From Rhodoferax sp. UBA4409 (GTDB lineage: Bacteria > Pseudomonadota > Gammaproteobacteria > Burkholderiales > Burkholderiaceae_C), in assembly GCA_002390825.1 (NCBI GenBank), contig DGQR01000078.1, positions 1 through 19,332 of the forward strand: a stretch of 19,332 nt of DNA. The letters are read 5' to 3'. Under the pieces are notes generated by a model, which was given only the letters and a program-made list of their open reading frames with translations, made no database searches and was not told the origin of the DNA. Positions 1 through 8,398 of the stretch are shown here, in pieces. A program made the translations under genes and the position numbers. The stretch's first letter is position 1. Each line of letters begins with the position of its first letter.

Positions 1-450
1 CGCTTTCGCTACACACTACTTTTTGGCGATGTCTCTTAATGTGTGTGTCCCGGTTGTGCTCGGGGGGCGGGGAGACAACACAAGTGGTGGGTTGATTTTT
101 AGGCCTCCGCGGGGGTTCTTTTTTTTTGTCTGTGGGAGCAATGCTGAGGGTCTGCGGGGGGGGGGGGGTGGGTTGGTCCTTGCGGGGGGGGGAGACGGTG
201 TGCGGGTCGGGGGCTCATGAACCTTCGGTTTTTGAAATCGCCCCCAACCCGCACACCGCCTCCCCGCCCGGCAAGGACCACCCAACCCACCCACCCCGAT
301 ACACTCTAGGTTTAGCCCTCAACGACAATAAAAATGACCTACTGCGTCGCCATCAAACTCAACGCCGGCCTGGTGTTCCTCTCCGACTCCCGCACCAACG
401 CCGGACTCGACCAGATCAGCACCTTCCGCAAAATGATCGTGTACGAGAAG
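1..450. repeat. Imperfect fold-back inverted repeat at the contig end, probably a sequencing artefact
   Basis: Positions 1-225 read as a degraded reverse complement of about 226-450, with the axis near 225-227. The 12-mer CGGTGTGCGGGT at 196-207 pairs exactly with 247-258, and GGTCCTTGC at 175-183 pairs exactly with 271-279. Further out the match continues with more errors: T-rich 118-128 lies opposite the A-rich bases just before the gene at 334, and the outermost bases lie opposite its 5' coding end. The left arm is full of expanded homopolymers, including 13 G at 156-168 and a long T run at 119-127, while the right arm is clean coding sequence. This pattern fits a read that folded back on itself with failing base quality. 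The left arm should not be annotated. Confidence 0.8.
226..333 (+). other. Upstream region of the Anbu gene
   Basis: This is the reliable sequence between the fold-back axis and the first gene. It is C-rich, with runs of CCCACC, and then more A-rich just before the start codon. TACACT at 300-305 could be a -10 element, but no convincing -35 lies 16-18 nt upstream. No clear Shine-Dalgarno sequence precedes the ATG at 334. The true upstream neighbours are missing because the contig ends here. Confidence 0.4.
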
Positions 451-1161
451 CCTAATGACCGCTTCATGGTCCTGCTCTCGGCCGGCAACCTCAGCATCTC
501 CCAGTCTGTGCGCGAGATCTTGCAGATCGAAAAGCTCAAGGACCACGAGGACGACGAAGGCATCACCATCTGGAACGCCAAGAGCATGTTCGACGCCGCC
601 CGCGTGCTGGGTTCAGCCATCCGCAAGGTGCAGGAGCGCGACGGCGCGGCGCTAAAAAATGCGGGCGTGGATTTCAACGTATCGCTGATCTTCGGCGGTC
701 AGATCCAGGGCGAAGGCATGCGCCTGTTCCAGGTCTACTCGGCTGGCAACTTCATTGAAGCCACCCCCGAGACGCCGTACTTCCAGGTGGGCGAATCCAA
801 ATACGGCAAGCCGGTGCTGGACCGCGTGATCACCCCCGACACCCCGCTGGACGAGGCCGCCAAGTGCGCGCTGGTGTCCATGGACTCCACCCTCAAATCC
901 AACCTGTCCGTGGGCCTGCCGCTGGATATGGTGGTGTACGAGGCCAACACCTTTGCCACCGACAAAGTGGTGTGCATCGACGAGAACAACCCCTACTTCA
1001 AGATGCTGCACAACAGCTGGGGCCAGAAGCTGCGCGAAGTGTTCGACAGCATCGAAGACCCGATGTGGAACGGCGGCCAGACCGAGGTACCGCTGTTGAT
1101 ACCCAGCACCCGCAGCCTGCCATTGAAGAAGATCACCACCCCTGACGAGAAATTGATTTAG
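334..1161 (+). CDS. anbu: Anbu-type proteasome-like hydrolase (bacterial proteasome homologue)
   Basis: The 275-residue protein opens MTYCVAIKLNAGLVF, the typical start of the Anbu family. Anbu is an N-terminal nucleophile hydrolase distantly related to proteasome beta subunits and HslV. Removal of Met1 would expose Thr as the nucleophile. Counting from that Thr, Asp17 sits in LSDSRTNAG and Lys32 in FRK, matching the family's catalytic set. The GNLSISQSV segment is also characteristic. Length is in the usual range of about 240-280. The family is cytoplasmic and forms ring or helical assemblies; its substrates are not settled. In many proteobacteria Anbu sits beside alpha-E, ATP-grasp and transglutaminase-like genes, but here the upstream side is cut off. 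Downstream a hydrolase and a two-component system follow closely, suggesting one operon. Confidence 0.9.
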   Translation: MTYCVAIKLNAGLVFLSDSRTNAGLDQISTFRKMIVYEKPNDRFMVLLSAGNLSISQSVREILQIEKLKDHEDDEGITIWNAKSMFDAARVLGSAIRKVQERDGAALKNAGVDFNVSLIFGGQIQGEGMRLFQVYSAGNFIEATPETPYFQVGESKYGKPVLDRVITPDTPLDEAAKCALVSMDSTLKSNLSVGLPLDMVVYEANTFATDKVVCIDENNPYFKMLHNSWGQKLREVFDSIEDPMWNGGQTEVPLLIPSTRSLPLKKITTPDEKLI

Positions 1162-1171
1162 TCTCGCCCGC

Positions 1172-1975
1172 ATGTCGACCATCGTTTTCTCTCACGCCAA
1201 CAGCTTTCCCGCCGCCACCTACAAAGTGCTTTTCAAAAGCCTGCGTGCCCGGGGCTTCAGCGTCAAAGCCGTTGACAAATACGGCCATGATCCACGCTAC
1301 CCGGTCAGCAACAACTGGCCGAACGTCGTACAACAGCTGGTGGACTTTGCAACCCCCATCGTCGAAAAAGCCGGCGAGCCGGTTTGGCTCGTGGGCCACT
1401 CGCTGGGGGGCTTCTTGAGTGTGATGGCGGCAGCGCGCCAGCCCGGTCTGGCCAAAGGTGTGGTGTTGATCGACTCCCCTTTGGTGGGCGGCTGGCGCTC
1501 GCGGATGGTGGGCTTGGCCAAAACCACCCAACTCGTGGGGTCGATATCGCCGGGCGCAGTGAGCCGCAAACGGCGCAACAGCTGGCCTGACGCCGATGCG
1601 GCCCTTGCGCATTTCCAGCACAAAAAGGCTTTTGCCCGCTGGGACCCGCAGGTCCTGCTGGATTACGTACACGATTTCCCTGAAGACAGCGAAGGCAAAC
1701 GCGTGCTAGCCTTCGACCGTGATGTAGAAACCGCTTTCTACAACACCTTGCCCGACAACCTGGATCGCTTGTTGGCCCGTCATCCGCTGAAATGCCCTGT
1801 GGCTTTCATCGGGGGCGACCAGTCCGCAGAGATGAAGCAAGTCGGCATGGATCTGACCAACAAAATCACCAAGGGACGGAACATGATGCTCGATGGCACC
1901 CATCTTTTCCCCATGGAAAAGCCTCTCGCGACCGCGGCGGCGCTGGAAGCCGCCCTGCGCAACCTCGGGGGCTGA
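1172..1975 (+). CDS. Alpha/beta-hydrolase fold protein
   Basis: This 267-residue cytoplasmic protein has the alpha/beta-hydrolase nucleophile elbow GHSLGG with Ser77, a likely acid Asp216 in GGDQS, and a catalytic His244 in DGTHLF near the C-terminus. The N-terminal FSHANSFPAATY supplies the oxyanion-side loop. It belongs to the broad esterase/lipase/acyltransferase group, and the substrate cannot be told from sequence. The ATG lies 10 nt after the Anbu stop, and the next gene starts 4 nt after its own stop, so it is very probably cotranscribed with both. I see no signal peptide. Confidence 0.85.
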   Translation: MSTIVFSHANSFPAATYKVLFKSLRARGFSVKAVDKYGHDPRYPVSNNWPNVVQQLVDFATPIVEKAGEPVWLVGHSLGGFLSVMAAARQPGLAKGVVLIDSPLVGGWRSRMVGLAKTTQLVGSISPGAVSRKRRNSWPDADAALAHFQHKKAFARWDPQVLLDYVHDFPEDSEGKRVLAFDRDVETAFYNTLPDNLDRLLARHPLKCPVAFIGGDQSAEMKQVGMDLTNKITKGRNMMLDGTHLFPMEKPLATAAALEAALRNLGG

Positions 1976-1979
1976 GCAG

Positions 1980-3776
1980 ATGACTATTCCGGCCTCCAAA
2001 TTGCTGGAATCGCTGGAAGCACAAATTGCCGCGCTGCGTGCGGAAAACGAATCCTTGCAACAGCAAGTGGTTGCCCAGCTGAGTGGGGCACGCCAGTGGA
2101 TGATCCGGCGCACAACAGAGATGCAGCAGGACAACGAAGAGCAAAAGCGGGCCGAGACCATGCAACGGGTGTTCTACCGGATTGCAGAGCGTGCAACCGC
2201 CGGCCTCTCGTTTCACGATTTCCTGCAAGTGGTGCACCAGCTGCTGCGCGAGTTGATGTTTGCCGACAACTTCTATGTGGCACTGCACAACCACGACCTT
2301 GGGGTGGTGGACTTTCCTTACTACGTGGACGAGCGGGATGGCGACGAAATGCAGCGGTACGGCGTGCCCTACAAAAAAGGCATGACGGAATACTTGCTAG
2401 AGCTTCAACAGCCCTTGCTGCTGGATGCAGCACGCTTTGCAGCGCTGCGTGAAGCGGGCCACATGGCGGATTCCAGCGGAGACTTGACCTTCGCCTCTTG
2501 GCTCGGCGTACCGATGCAGATTCATGGCCGGACCTCCGGTGTCTTGGTGGTGCAGGCGTATAGCAACGACGTCATTTACAACGACGAGGATGTTGAGATT
2601 CTCGGGTTTTTCGCGAACCACGTCAGTGCCGCCATCGAGCGCTACCAGACCATTGAAGAGCTGCGCAAATCAGAAGCGCGCTACCGCTCGGTGATTGAAA
2701 ACGTCGGGGTGGGTGTGGTCGTCGTTCAAAACGGTCACATGGTGTTTGTCAACCCGAGCATGGAGCGGATCGTGGGTCACACCACCGAGGCCCTGATGGC
2801 CATGCCCTTTACCGGCAGCATCCACCCGGACGACGTACCCACCGTCGTCGAACGACACCAGCGTCGCCTGCGCGGCGAGCCTGTCGAAGAGAACTACAGC
2901 TTCCGGGTCATTACCGCCCGGGGCGAAGTGCGCACCCTAGACCTATCGGCAGTGTTGATTCAGTGGGGTCAGCGGGATGCCACCTTGCTTTTTGTGGTCG
3001 ATGTCACCGCACGGGTGCGCGCAGAGGCCGACCAAAAACGGGCTTTGCAGCAGCAAATTGAACTGAACGACCTCAAGAGCCGGTTCATTTCGGTGGCGTC
3101 ACACGAATTCCGCACGCCACTGGCCACCATCCACGGCTCTGTGGAGTTGCTGAGCCACTACGAAGCCCGCATGAGCACTGAGCAGAAGCGGCTCACGCTG
3201 CAAAAAATTGATGACGCGGTGGCGCGGATGGCGCATATGCTGGAAAACGTCCTGGTCATCGGCCAGTCCGCAGCCGGACGTTTGCAATTCAAGCCACAGG
3301 CCTCTGCGATTGCCAGCTTTTGCAGGAGCCTGGTGGACGAACTCCGCAGCACCATGCCGGATGCCTTTCAGAACATCCAGATGACAATGGACCTGCCCGA
3401 CGAGGGCCTGCGGTTTGAGCTGGACGAAAGCCTGGTCCGCAACATTGTGGGCAACCTGTTGTCCAACGCGGTCAAGTACTCGCCCGATGGTGGCGCAGTC
3501 ACCTTGCGGGTGAAGCCAGTGCAAGGGACCAAGCTGCTGATTGAGGTGTCCGACCAGGGGATCGGCATACCGCCCGCCGACCAACCCAACTTGTTTGAGA
3601 GCTTTCACCGCGCGAGCAATGTCGGCAACATCGCCGGAACCGGCCTCGGTCTCTCGATTGTCCGGGACGCGGTGGAATGTCACCGCGGTACGATCAGTCT
3701 GCACAGCGCGGCGGGGCAAGGCAGTTGCTTCACCGTGATGCTCGAAGCCCCACCAGCCGACACCGGGAATACGTGA
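1980..3776 (+). CDS. Hybrid-sensing histidine kinase with GAF and PAS domains
   Basis: From the ATG at 1980 the protein has 598 residues. A start at 1893 is open but would overlap the hydrolase by 83 nt, so 1980, 4 nt past that stop, is preferred. Residues about 5-60 are heptad-like and probably coiled coil. A GAF domain follows at about 65-220, a PAS domain at about 230-348, then HisKA with the H-box SVASHEFRTP (phosphoacceptor His375) and a HATPase domain at about 480-592. The latter shows the N-box NIVGNLLSNAVKYSPDG, DQGIGI (525-530) and GTGLGL (553-558). No transmembrane segment is visible, so it should be a soluble cytoplasmic sensor. Its stop overlaps the start of the response regulator by 1 nt, which makes that protein the obvious partner. 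The signal is unknown. Confidence 0.93.
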   Translation: MTIPASKLLESLEAQIAALRAENESLQQQVVAQLSGARQWMIRRTTEMQQDNEEQKRAETMQRVFYRIAERATAGLSFHDFLQVVHQLLRELMFADNFYVALHNHDLGVVDFPYYVDERDGDEMQRYGVPYKKGMTEYLLELQQPLLLDAARFAALREAGHMADSSGDLTFASWLGVPMQIHGRTSGVLVVQAYSNDVIYNDEDVEILGFFANHVSAAIERYQTIEELRKSEARYRSVIENVGVGVVVVQNGHMVFVNPSMERIVGHTTEALMAMPFTGSIHPDDVPTVVERHQRRLRGEPVEENYSFRVITARGEVRTLDLSAVLIQWGQRDATLLFVVDVTARVRAEADQKRALQQQIELNDLKSRFISVASHEFRTPLATIHGSVELLSHYEARMSTEQKRLTLQKIDDAVARMAHMLENVLVIGQSAAGRLQFKPQASAIASFCRSLVDELRSTMPDAFQNIQMTMDLPDEGLRFELDESLVRNIVGNLLSNAVKYSPDGGAVTLRVKPVQGTKLLIEVSDQGIGIPPADQPNLFESFHRASNVGNIAGTGLGLSIVRDAVECHRGTISLHSAAGQGSCFTVMLEAPPADTGNT

Positions 3777-5497
3777 TGCACATCTTGATCGCGGAAGACG
3801 AACCCTCCCTGCGGGAAAACCTGCAGTGGATGCTCGAGCTGGAAGGCTACGAAGTCACCGCCGCAGCGGATGGCCGTGTGGCCTTGGCGGCCGCCCTGGC
3901 CCATCGCCCCGACCTGGTGCTGACCGACGTCATGATGCCAGAGCTCGACGGTTTCGGGCTCATCAAAGCCCTGCGCAGCCACCCGGCCACTGCCACCCTG
4001 CCCGTCATCATGCTCACGGCCCGTGCCGACCGCAGCGACACCCGCACCGGCATGAACCTCGGCGCAGACGATTACCTCACCAAGCCCTGCCGCCGCGAAG
4101 AGCTACTGGCCGCCATCAGCGCCCGACTGGAGCGCAGCCGTATCCAGCAACTGGCTGCGCAACGTCTGCAAACCGAGGCCCAACAGGCCATGCAGATCGA
4201 CACCCTGACCGGACTCCCCGGGCGGGACTTGTTTGAAGAGCAACTCGATCACGCGGTCAGCACTTGCGAAACCGTGGCCTTGCTCTGCTTCGGGCTGGAC
4301 GGTTTTTCAAAAATCAACGAATCCCTGGGCACCGGAGTCGGCGATCTTGTGTTGCGCGAGGTCGGCAAACGGCTGCAACAGTGCATCCGCGGCTCGGTGT
4401 CCAGCCACCCGCATGATGTGGTCGGCCGGCTCGGTGGAGACCAGTTCGCGGTGTGCGTTACCGGCTTGCCGGATGCCTGCTCTTTGGCCGGTTTTGCCAC
4501 GGTGGCCTTGACCGCCTTGGCGCAGCCCTACCGGGTATCCGGACACACCCTGTTCCTGACCGCCAGCGCCGGTGGCAGCACCTACCCGGGACAGGCCGAC
4601 AGCGTGCACGCGTTGCTGCTCAACGCAGAGTCCGCGCTCCACCACGCCAAGCCGGACGGCCCGGGCATGTACGCCTACTTTGACAGCGCCATGAACCGGC
4701 GGGTCGCGCGGACTTTGCTGATCCACAACGAGCTCCACAGCGCCCTGCACGCCGGCGACCTGGAGCTGTACTACCAGCCCCAGATCCGCATTGCGACCGG
4801 CAAAGTCGTGGGATTTGAGGCGCTGCTGCGTTGGCACCATGCCACCTTGGGTGCCATACCGCCGAGCGAATTCATTCCGATTGCAGAGCAAAGCGGAATC
4901 ATCGTGCAGGTGGGTGAGTGGGTGCTGCGGACCGCCGCGCAACAAGCCGCGCGCTGGATAGCCCAGGGGCACCAAGGCTTCCGGATCGCAGTCAACATCT
5001 CGGCGCGGCAGTTTGTCGGGCAAAACCTGCCGGAACTGGTGGGCCGGATTCTGAAAGGAACCAGCATTCCGCCCAGTGCGCTGGAGCTGGAGGTGACCGA
5101 GAGCCTGGCCTTGCACAACGTGGCCAACACCCTGGCCACCCTGCACGAGTGCAAAGCCCTGGGCGTGCACCTCGCGATGGACGACTTCGGCACCGGATAC
5201 TCGAGCCTGTCGTACCTGAAACGCTACCCGCTCGACACCCTCAAAATCGACCAATCCTTTGTGCGCAACATCCCCCACGACTTGGGCGATGTGGCGATCA
5301 CCCGTGCCATCGTGGCAATGGCACAGAGCTTCGGCCTGTCACTGGTGGCGGAAGGGGTGGAGACCCCCGAGCAGCTCGCTTATCTACGCGAGCTGGGGTG
5401 CGACGACGCCCAAGGCTATTTGTTCAGCCCCGCGGTACCCGCCCCGCAGGCCGAGCGCTTTTTTTCCGAGCAGCAAAACACCGCGCTACCGGCGTAA
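3776..5497 (+). CDS. Response regulator with REC, degenerate GGDEF and intact EAL domains (c-di-GMP phosphodiesterase)
   Basis: The 573-residue protein starts at the ATG overlapping the kinase stop (TGATG); a GTG one codon earlier is an alternative. REC (1-120) has the acidic pair in AEDE, phosphoacceptor Asp51 in LTDVMMP, Thr81 and the Lys of TKPCR. The GGDEF domain (about 140-305) looks catalytically dead: the signature is GGDQF (220-224), the usual metal-binding Asp of D-x-D-x-F is Gly (FGLDGF), and no RxxD inhibitory site precedes it. The EAL domain (about 315-565) keeps its active-site set: E348 in FEALLRW, N407 in VNISARQF, the ELEVTES glutamates, D469-D470 in MDDFGTGYSS, K490, E526 in AEGVET and Q546. 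The predicted job is phosphorylation-controlled hydrolysis of cyclic di-GMP. Confidence 0.93.
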   Translation: MHILIAEDEPSLRENLQWMLELEGYEVTAAADGRVALAAALAHRPDLVLTDVMMPELDGFGLIKALRSHPATATLPVIMLTARADRSDTRTGMNLGADDYLTKPCRREELLAAISARLERSRIQQLAAQRLQTEAQQAMQIDTLTGLPGRDLFEEQLDHAVSTCETVALLCFGLDGFSKINESLGTGVGDLVLREVGKRLQQCIRGSVSSHPHDVVGRLGGDQFAVCVTGLPDACSLAGFATVALTALAQPYRVSGHTLFLTASAGGSTYPGQADSVHALLLNAESALHHAKPDGPGMYAYFDSAMNRRVARTLLIHNELHSALHAGDLELYYQPQIRIATGKVVGFEALLRWHHATLGAIPPSEFIPIAEQSGIIVQVGEWVLRTAAQQAARWIAQGHQGFRIAVNISARQFVGQNLPELVGRILKGTSIPPSALELEVTESLALHNVANTLATLHECKALGVHLAMDDFGTGYSSLSYLKRYPLDTLKIDQSFVRNIPHDLGDVAITRAIVAMAQSFGLSLVAEGVETPEQLAYLRELGCDDAQGYLFSPAVPAPQAERFFSEQQNTALPA

Positions 5498-5520
5498 AAA
5501 AGGCCACCACAGTGGCCTTT
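5496..5520 (-). terminator. Rho-independent terminator for uppP
   Basis: A perfect 9-bp stem, AAAGGCCAC (5499-5507) and GTGGCCTTT (5512-5520), closes a 4-nt loop. Read on the minus strand it is followed by six T residues (A run at 5496-5501), so it should end transcription of uppP. On the plus strand only three T follow the stem, so it may also terminate the EAL gene, but less strongly. The stem begins right at that gene's stop codon. Confidence 0.75.
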
Positions 5521-5548
5521 GGCGAACCAGGGTGCGGTGCGCCGCAGA

Positions 5549-6382
5549 TCACTCGGCCCAGACCACCAGCCCGCTCCAGGACGTGAGCAGCACCACGATG
5601 CCGAACACAATCCGGTAGTACGCAAAGCCGACAAAGCTGTGGGTAGAGATGAACTTGAGCAACCAGCGCACGCACAACCACGCGCTGATGAATGAGAACA
5701 CCAGCCCGACGCTGAACATCGGCACATCCGCCACCGACAACAGGCCACGCTCTTTGTAAAGGCTGTAGGCACCCGCACCAATAAGGGTCGGAATCGCGAG
5801 GAAGAAAGAAAAATCGGTAGCTGCCTTGCGCGACAAGCCCAGCAACATGCCGCCAATGATGGTGGCGCCGCTGCGGCTGGTACCGGGCACCATGGCCAGG
5901 CACTGCACCAAGCCCACTTTCAGGGCGTCAAGCGGGCTCATGTCGTCCACGTTGTGCACCCGCACTGCGGTGCCGCCTGCGCTCTGGCGGCGCTCCGCCC
6001 AAAGGATGATGAAGCCGCCCACAATGAAGGTAGTAGCGACCACCGCCGGCGTGAACAAATGTGCCTTGATGGCCTTGCCGAACAGCAAGCCCAGAATGAC
6101 GGCGGGGAAGAAACCGATAAAGACATTCAGCGCAAAACGCTGGGCTGAGCGCTCTGCCGGCAGGGCGACGATGGTGTCGCGGATCTTTTGCCAATAGACC
6201 AGAATCACGGCAAAGATGGCACCGGTCTGGATCGCAATATCAAACACCTTGGCTTTGGCATCCACAAAGCCCAAGAGCGAGCCCGCAAGAATCAGGTGCC
6301 CGGTGCTCGAAATCGGCAAAAACTCGGTCAGCCCTTCCACCACGCCCATGATGGCGGCCTTAATCAACAACGTAATATCCAA
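5549..6382 (-). CDS. uppP: Undecaprenyl-diphosphatase (BacA/UppP)
   Basis: This inner-membrane enzyme dephosphorylates undecaprenyl diphosphate, recycling the lipid carrier of peptidoglycan and other envelope polymers, and can confer bacitracin tolerance. The 277-residue protein begins MDITLLIKAAIMG when translated from a TTG at 6382. That start has AGGGAG 7 nt upstream and matches the usual N-terminus of relatives. An ATG nine codons further out (6409) is open but lacks such support. The two family motifs are present: EGLTEFLPISSTGH, with Glu16 and Glu20, and PGTSRSG with Arg170. Several hydrophobic helices span the rest of the protein. It lies downstream of the macA-like/macB-like genes on the same strand and ends in a terminator. 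Confidence 0.92.
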   Translation of the reverse strand: MDITLLIKAAIMGVVEGLTEFLPISSTGHLILAGSLLGFVDAKAKVFDIAIQTGAIFAVILVYWQKIRDTIVALPAERSAQRFALNVFIGFFPAVILGLLFGKAIKAHLFTPAVVATTFIVGGFIILWAERRQSAGGTAVRVHNVDDMSPLDALKVGLVQCLAMVPGTSRSGATIIGGMLLGLSRKAATDFSFFLAIPTLIGAGAYSLYKERGLLSVADVPMFSVGLVFSFISAWLCVRWLLKFISTHSFVGFAYYRIVFGIVVLLTSWSGLVVWAE

Positions 6383-6389
6383 AAAATCT

Positions 6390-6395
6390 CTCCCT
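6390..6395 (-). promoter_or_regulatory. Ribosome binding site supporting the TTG start of uppP
   Basis: AGGGAG on the minus strand lies 7 nt before the TTG at 6382. It falls inside the coding sequence that an ATG start at 6409 would imply, so it favours the TTG. Confidence 0.6.
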
Positions 6396-6417
6396 GAAAT
6401 ACAAGCCAAATTGGCCT

Positions 6418-6461
6418 CTGGCGCTCATTTTATATGCGCGAGTAGCTCACATTTTGATAGC
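6418..6461 (-). repeat. Dispersed short repeat, copy 1 (intergenic)
   Basis: Read on the minus strand this copy follows the pattern GCTAT-N9-AGC-N16-ATGAGCGCCAG over 44 bases, in the same ungapped register as copies at 11649-11692 and 12108-12151. It sits between the macB-like permease stop and uppP. Flanking bases to about 6402 (CAAGCCAAATTGGCC) look like part of the same unit. The pattern resembles an abundant roughly 60-bp repeat that I recall from Comamonadaceae genomes; that link is from memory. Confidence 0.65.
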
Positions 6462-6463
6462 AA

Positions 6464-7695
<1,232 letters not shown>

Positions 7696-7699
<4 letters not shown>

Positions 7700-8388
7700 A
7701 CGCTAACCCCCGTTTGCAAGGTGTCTTCCACCATGCGGCCGTCTTTGAAGACCAGTTTGCGGCGAGCCCAGGCGGCGATGTCGGGCTCATGGGTTACCAG
7801 CACTACTGTCATGCCTTGGCGGTTGAGGTCGGTCAGCAGGCGCATGATGTCTTCGCTCGTCTCTGAGTCCAGCGCGCCGGTGGGCTCATCGGCCAAGATG
7901 AGTTGCGGCCGGTTCACCAGCGCACGCGCAATCGCCACCCGCTGCTGTTGCCCGCCCGACAGTTCGGCCGGTGTATGGTGCGCCCGCTCGCCCAAACCCA
8001 CGCGCTGCAAAGCCTCCAGGGCGCGCGCATGGCGCTCCGGCGCTTTGATGCCGGCGTACACCATGGGCAGCTCCACGTTTTCCAGCGCGCTGGTACGCGC
8101 CAGCAGGTTGAACTGCTGAAAAACAAAGCCGATGCGCCGGTTGCGGATCGAGGCCAGCGCGTCGGGCCTCATGTCTTGCACCGCCTCGCCCGCCAAGAGG
8201 TAGCTGCCGCTGCCGGGCTGGTCCAGGCAGCCCAAAATATTCATCAAGGTCGATTTGCCGGACCCCGAGGTGCCCATGATGGCCACCATCTCGCCCTCGG
8301 CAATGTCCAGCGACACGCCGCGCAGCGCGTGCACCGTCTGGTCGCCCATAGCGTAGGTCTTGGTCAGTTCGCGGGCCGATATCAGCAT
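7696..8388 (-). CDS. MacB-like ABC transporter ATPase subunit
   Basis: This 230-residue cytoplasmic ATPase belongs to the LolD/MacB/FtsE class. It has Walker A GTSGSGKST (39-47), Q-loop VFQQFN, signature LSGGQQQR (143-150), Walker B LILADEPTGALDS starting at 163 with catalytic Glu168, and the switch His200 in LVTHEP. It would power the permease encoded directly downstream, with which it shares a 4-nt overlap, and lies 10 nt after the adaptor gene. All key residues are intact. Confidence 0.93.
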
Positions 8389-8398
8389 CGGGCTGCCC

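Noticed and set aside
16..294. Open frames and a possible G-quadruplex in the G-rich first 300 bases
   Set aside because: They lie in or across the degraded fold-back arm, show no family features, and the G runs look like base-calling errors.
1893..1979. Upstream start for the histidine kinase
   Set aside because: It would overlap the hydrolase by 83 nt and adds a basic, unconserved stretch; 1980 is 4 nt past the hydrolase stop.
3677..3775. Longer N-terminus for the REC-GGDEF-EAL protein
   Set aside because: The extension lies inside the kinase gene; the REC fold begins right at MHILIAEDE.
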